Shown: positions 60,352-64,000 of the stretch, one piece after another
How the letters are laid out: each line of letters begins with the position of its first letter
How positions within the stretch are numbered: the first letter of the stretch is position 1
Origin: CAXXOK01 sp963678055
GTDB taxonomy: Bacteria; Bacillota; Clostridia; Christensenellales; Aristaeellaceae
DNA length: 64,000 nt
Assembly: GCA_963678055.1 (NCBI GenBank)
Contig: OY782679.1
Span: 1,426,001 to 1,490,000 of the forward strand
Reading direction: 5' to 3'
Made by a program: the position numbers and the translations under genes
Notes under the pieces: generated by a model
Database searches by the model: none
Told to the model about the DNA's origin: nothing
What the model saw: the letters and a program-made list of their open reading frames with translations, nothing else

Positions 60352-62019
60352 ATGGCTTATCGCGCGTTATACCGGGAATGGAGACCCAATGTGTTTGCCG
60401 ATGTCATCGGCCAGGGCGCTGTCGTTAAGACATTGCTTCGGCAGATTACTACGAGCAGAATTGCACATGCGTATCTGTTCTGCGGGTCTAAGGGCACAGG
60501 GAAGACCACGCTGGCGAAGATTATGAGCCGCGCTATTAATTGCTTGCAGCCGAACCAGGGGGAACCCTGCGGTGTTTGTGAGGTATGCAAGGCCATTTTG
60601 TCCGAAAGTACGCTGGATGTTGTTGAACTGGATGCGGCAAGCAATAACTCCGTGGATAATATTCGCGATTTGCTGGAACAAGTACGCTATCCGGCTCAAC
60701 TTGGCAAGTACAAGGTGTATATCATCGATGAAGTCCATATGCTATCTACAGCGGCGTTCAACGCGCTGCTGAAAACGCTGGAAGAACCGCCGGAACATGT
60801 GGTGTTCATTTTAGCAACCACCGAACCACAGCGTATTCCGGCAACCATACTCAGCCGTGTTCAGCGCTTTGATATTTCGCGTATTCCCGCTGTATTGATA
60901 CAGGAACGCATGGAGCAGGCACTGGCGCAGCTGCATATTACCGCAGAGCCTGAAGCCCTGCAAATGATAGCCCGTGCAGCCGAAGGTGCCATGCGCGATG
61001 CTTGGAGCATTCTAGACATGGCCGTATCTGCGGCAGTGGATGATACCGTTACAGCAGAAATCGTACGCGATATCCTCGGCGCGGCGGATAAGGACTTTCT
61101 ATTCGAATTTGCCGATGCGCTGGCGGCAAGGGATGTACGCATGGTTATGGAGCGTATCGATCAGCTGATTCGCGCCGGTTTTGAAGCACAAATCTTTCTG
61201 CGCGAATTGACACGCCATCTACGCGCCCTGTTAATCGTGAAAGTGGTAAAGGAAGATGCTTCTAAACTTTTACAGAGCACAGAGGAAGACGAGAAGCGCT
61301 ATCGCGAGCAAACAGAAAAGTTCTCGCAGGAACGCCTGATTTGCATGATGAACGGTCTGATGACCGCTGACAGCGAACTGCGTTATGCATCCTCACCGCG
61401 CATCGGGCTGGAGATTGCCGCCATGAAAGCCTGCCGGGATGATATCGGCGAAGATAATGCAGCGCTGGCAGAGCGCGTAGCGGAGTTGGAAATCAAACTG
61501 CGTGAGCAGCCGCAGATTGCGCTACAAGCACAGGTGCCTGTAACCAAACAAGAGACACAGGCAGAGGACACGCAGGCAGTCACAAGCTATCCTCAGCCGC
61601 CAAAGCGGGAACCGGTGCGGGCAGAAGCATCAGTTGCAAAAGAAACCGTAGCCGCTGACGACAAACAACCGCTCTATAGCGATACCGATATATGGAGTCA
61701 AGCGCTGAAACGCCTGGCTTCAAAAGAACCTGCGATTTACGGACTCCTGAAACGGGAACATTTCTTGGGAGAGGAAAACGCTGTCTTCCGTGTTCGTGTA
61801 GCGAAGGCGCGGGAGGGATTTTCCTACGCCAACCTAAGAAAACCGGAAAAGACCGATACGATCGCGAAAACACTCACCGAAGTTGCGGGCCGCCCGGTTG
61901 GGTTTGAAGCAGTGTTGGAAGGCACAACTGTACAAAAGGCGGATGTGAAGCAGAGCATACAAATGCTGGCCGATGCAGTCGGGCGCGATCTATTGCAGAT
62001 CGACGATACGGAGGATTGA
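60352..62019 (+). CDS. dnaX: DNA polymerase III subunit gamma/tau
   Basis: 555-aa clamp-loader ATPase. N-terminal block MAYRALYREWRPNVFADVIG, P-loop GSKGTGKTT (45-53), zinc cysteines 64, 73, 76 and 79, Walker B VYIIDEVHML and sensor 1 ATTEPQRIPATILSRVQRF. Domain III and a charged linker follow, then a C-terminal tau-like domain (DIWSQALKRLASKEP). I see no slippery A-rich heptamer suggesting a programmed frameshift. CGGAGG precedes the ATG. In Bacillus dnaX is followed by yaaK-recR; here rsmA comes next. Confidence 0.96.
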   Translation: MAYRALYREWRPNVFADVIGQGAVVKTLLRQITTSRIAHAYLFCGSKGTGKTTLAKIMSRAINCLQPNQGEPCGVCEVCKAILSESTLDVVELDAASNNSVDNIRDLLEQVRYPAQLGKYKVYIIDEVHMLSTAAFNALLKTLEEPPEHVVFILATTEPQRIPATILSRVQRFDISRIPAVLIQERMEQALAQLHITAEPEALQMIARAAEGAMRDAWSILDMAVSAAVDDTVTAEIVRDILGAADKDFLFEFADALAARDVRMVMERIDQLIRAGFEAQIFLRELTRHLRALLIVKVVKEDASKLLQSTEEDEKRYREQTEKFSQERLICMMNGLMTADSELRYASSPRIGLEIAAMKACRDDIGEDNAALAERVAELEIKLREQPQIALQAQVPVTKQETQAEDTQAVTSYPQPPKREPVRAEASVAKETVAADDKQPLYSDTDIWSQALKRLASKEPAIYGLLKREHFLGEENAVFRVRVAKAREGFSYANLRKPEKTDTIAKTLTEVAGRPVGFEAVLEGTTVQKADVKQSIQMLADAVGRDLLQIDDTED

Positions 62020-62020
62020 C

Positions 62021-62875
62021 GTGAAACGTAAATCCGGCAATAGGAAGAATCCTAAACCATTTGCTGTTCAGCATAAAAAAGACCTTGGACAGCATTTTTT
62101 ATACGATATGGAACTGCTCCGCTCACTCGTGCTAAAATCCGGGGTTAAGGCGGGGGATGATGTGCTGGAAATCGGCCCGGGTGCCGGTACGCTGACACGC
62201 GCACTGTGTGAATCCGGCGCGCAGGTTGTGGCCGTGGAAGTTGATACAGCACTACTCCCAAACTTGATTCGCATGCAGGAAGAGTTTTCGAATCTAACAG
62301 TAATTCGCAGCGATATCCGCAAACTGAATTTTAACGATCTACCGTTTACCGGAGAGTTTAGCGTAGTTGCCAATATACCTTATAGTATTACAACCCCGAT
62401 TTTTGATCTCTTTTTTCAAAACAACCAAAGCGTACGGCAAATGTCCGTGATGGTGCAAAAAGAAGTAGGGGACAAGCTGGTGGCCATGCCCGGAGATAAA
62501 GCGTTTGGTTTGATGAGCCTTCGTGCGGCCTATTACAGCCAGCCGGAAATTATTACGATTGTTCCGGCATCAGCCTTCACGCCGCCGCCTAAGGTGGATA
62601 GTGCGTTTGTAACGCTCACGTTCCGGCATGCTCCGCCGCTGCCGGTTAAAAATGAAACACTGCTATGGCGCTTGATTAGTGCCAGTTTTGCCATGCGACG
62701 CAAAACCATGCAGAACGCCCTGAAAGGCGTTCTACCGATTACGGCGGAAGCATTTCAGGGCGTTCTGGAATCGCAGGGCTTAAGCCCTCAGGTACGGGGT
62801 GAAACGTTGAGCATGGAACAGTGGATTACCCTGTCCAACGCTATCGCATTAGAATCCACCCGCACCCATGTCTAG
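62021..62875 (+). CDS. rsmA: 16S rRNA (adenine(1518)-N6/adenine(1519)-N6)-dimethyltransferase
   Basis: 284-aa SAM-dependent methyltransferase (KsgA) dimethylating two adenines in helix 45 of 16S rRNA. Blocks: KKDLGQHFLYD, SAM site VLEIGPGAGTLTRAL, VVAVEVD, and the catalytic NIPYSITTPI. The GTG start at 62021 has GGAGG 6 bases upstream and lies just after the dnaX stop. The N terminus is rich in Lys/Arg. The 3' end overlaps the convergent hypothetical gene by 27 bases. Confidence 0.96.
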   Translation: MKRKSGNRKNPKPFAVQHKKDLGQHFLYDMELLRSLVLKSGVKAGDDVLEIGPGAGTLTRALCESGAQVVAVEVDTALLPNLIRMQEEFSNLTVIRSDIRKLNFNDLPFTGEFSVVANIPYSITTPIFDLFFQNNQSVRQMSVMVQKEVGDKLVAMPGDKAFGLMSLRAAYYSQPEIITIVPASAFTPPPKVDSAFVTLTFRHAPPLPVKNETLLWRLISASFAMRRKTMQNALKGVLPITAEAFQGVLESQGLSPQVRGETLSMEQWITLSNAIALESTRTHV

Positions 62876-64000
62876 CATCAGTGGTTCACTTATTTCAGGT
62901 GGCAGGTTATCAATCACGTTCAAAACCGTCATCATCAAACCATTCTGCAGGGTGAACATATAGCTTTCCATTTCTTCATCATTCATCGTCAATAACTGCA
63001 CAGAAGACTCAGGCGTCACATTTTCCAGCGCTGCAAAGAAACCGCTGTCGGGCTGTGTAACGGTATTGATTTTCATGGAAATCAAGTGCATATCCTGCTG
63101 TGTGGCTTTGATTTCTTCCACTGTGCCACCAACAAACACATCGATCGCCGTATCGGTTACAGACTCAGCTCTGTTTTGGTCGAGCATGAGGTATACGGAC
63201 TGTGCCTCGCCGGAAAAGGAATCAAACACTGTAAATGACATATCGGCATTGGTGTGGTTGGCCTCTTCACGATCGCAGTTCATAGCAATCTGCAAAAGCG
63301 GTACGTTGGGCATGTTAAATAGCGTATATTGACCGGTAGAATAATTGTCGGCCATATACAGCGATCCGGATTCCATGAGCACGAACTCGTCTCCTACGGT
63401 GAAGGTGGCTTCCATTTGATAGAATTTAGCGGTATCAATGGTCGTGCGCGTGACCTGTGCGTAAATGACCATCGGGATTGTTGCACCCTCATAATCATCT
63501 GCATCTGCAGTCAGATCGAACGTAAAGGCGATGAGCTCATCGTCGCTGGTGTACGCAATCATCTCAGCACTGAGGTTGCTGGCGAGAATATCTTTTTCCA
63601 TTTGTGCGAGTTGCTCGTAGACCATCGTATCCACTTCTGCTTGTGTAAGCTCGGGATCGGTCATAGCAAGCTGGCTGGCAACGTTTTCCCGAACCATGGG
63701 CATTTGAATAATACGAACGGCATCTTCAGCTGTGAAAACCGTAACGGTTTTAAGCGTAGCTGCATCACTGCCCTCTACAAAGAAGGTGCCTTCTTCTGTG
63801 GTAGCTCTTGCTTCAATTTCATTGGCAAATTCGATCAGTTCTTCGTCATAGAACATCATGGCGCTGATATCCTCTTCCGTCAGCGTGCCATCCATCATGC
63901 CTTGCATCATCTTGAATGCCTCAGGATCCATGGTGTCCATGTCCATAGAGGCTTCCATTTGCTGCTCGACAAAGGTTTGAATATCGTCCCAGGTAAAGTA
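62849..64000 (-). CDS. hypothetical acidic protein, 5' end beyond the window
   Basis: At least 383 codons, open to the right edge: the frame runs on upstream of the ATG at 63958 with no stop and reads YFTWDDIQTFVEQQ there, so the start is probably outside. The protein is acidic and Met-rich near the visible N terminus (KMMQGMMDGTLTEEDISAMM) and then alternates strands and helices. No signal peptide, membrane helix or enzyme motif is visible in this part. I recognise no family. It may be an extracellular or lipoprotein-type domain whose anchor lies outside. Confidence 0.65.
   Translation of the reverse strand, partial: YFTWDDIQTFVEQQMEASMDMDTMDPEAFKMMQGMMDGTLTEEDISAMMFYDEELIEFANEIEARATTEEGTFFVEGSDAATLKTVTVFTAEDAVRIIQMPMVRENVASQLAMTDPELTQAEVDTMVYEQLAQMEKDILASNLSAEMIAYTSDDELIAFTFDLTADADDYEGATIPMVIYAQVTRTTIDTAKFYQMEATFTVGDEFVLMESGSLYMADNYSTGQYTLFNMPNVPLLQIAMNCDREEANHTNADMSFTVFDSFSGEAQSVYLMLDQNRAESVTDTAIDVFVGGTVEEIKATQQDMHLISMKINTVTQPDSGFFAALENVTPESSVQLLTMNDEEMESYMFTLQNGLMMTVLNVIDNLPPEISEPLMLDMGAGGF

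Noticed and set aside
1..64000. CRISPR array, prophage, insertion sequence or recent transfer island
   Set aside because: No regular repeats, transposase, integrase or att-like repeats were seen, and codon use and gene types look uniform housekeeping throughout.

Overview
The window is a dense, gene-rich piece of chromosome, about half G+C by eye, from an anaerobic bacterium of the Clostridia type (Bacillota). The pointers are a pyruvate:ferredoxin oxidoreductase, a T-box leader on an aminoacyl-tRNA gene, long-form HPF with a large structured leader, RNase J, folate-dependent TrmFO, HslVU, the YifB-DprA-TopA-TrmFO order, a lysine/arginine decarboxylase next to thymidylate kinase, and strong AGGAGG-type ribosome binding sites, several of them serving TTG or GTG starts. 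I see no rRNA, tRNA, CRISPR array, prophage or insertion sequence. Almost everything is housekeeping, so the novelty lies in gene fusions, RNA leaders and one small membrane-motor operon.

Layout. 1-11.9 kb: one tight plus-strand operon with a double GT-C glycosyltransferase (probably cut by the left edge), yifB/comM, dprA, topA, trmFO, hslV and hslU. 11.9-17.4 kb: a small membrane ORF, a small SRP RNA with its own promoter, glyA and yraN; then, on the minus strand, a zinc-ribbon membrane protein and an MFS transporter. 17.6-22.2 kb: decarboxylase, a HAD phosphatase-thymidylate kinase fusion, mnmA, a structured leader and hpf. 22.3-26.6 kb: a three-gene MotA/MotB-like (ZorAB-like) motor operon followed by argH. 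26.6-30.4 kb, minus strand: der, a DUF512 radical-SAM/PDZ protein and a secreted GH10 xylanase. 30.6-38.1 kb, plus strand: ppk1, cysE, cysS, a ComEA-like protein and two glycosidases, one of them a GH4 enzyme with the CHEV signature of alpha-galacturonidases. 38.2-41.8 kb: the pyruvate:ferredoxin oxidoreductase gene. 41.9-47.3 kb: T-box leader, an AspRS-GatC fusion, gatA and gatB. 47.3-50.1 kb: asd-dapA-dapB. 50.1-52.5 kb, minus strand: RNase J and an RseC-like protein. 52.6-60.2 kb: rpoB-rpoC. 60.2-64 kb: an unassigned structured RNA, dnaX, rsmA and a partial hypothetical gene.

How the parts fit. The strongest unit is the Asn-tRNA pathway. An AspRS carries GatC at its C terminus and sits directly before gatA-gatB. 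The T-box leader holds overlapping GAA (Glu) and AAC (Asn) triplets where the specifier is expected. This would be a covalently tethered transamidosome sensing one or both of its product tRNAs. The second unit to look at is the ZorA/ZorB-like pair with an anchored third protein. It has the proton-motor residues, a long cytoplasmic tail and an unusually long extracytoplasmic coiled coil, but no nuclease or helicase effector, so it looks like an orphan ion-driven motor of unknown job. Plant-polysaccharide enzymes (GH10, GH4 CHEV type, an MGH1-like glycosidase) together with the fermentation enzyme suggest a gut or compost plant-fibre niche.

Limits. All calls come from reading the sequence and from memory of protein and RNA families. 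No database search, folding program or alignment was run.
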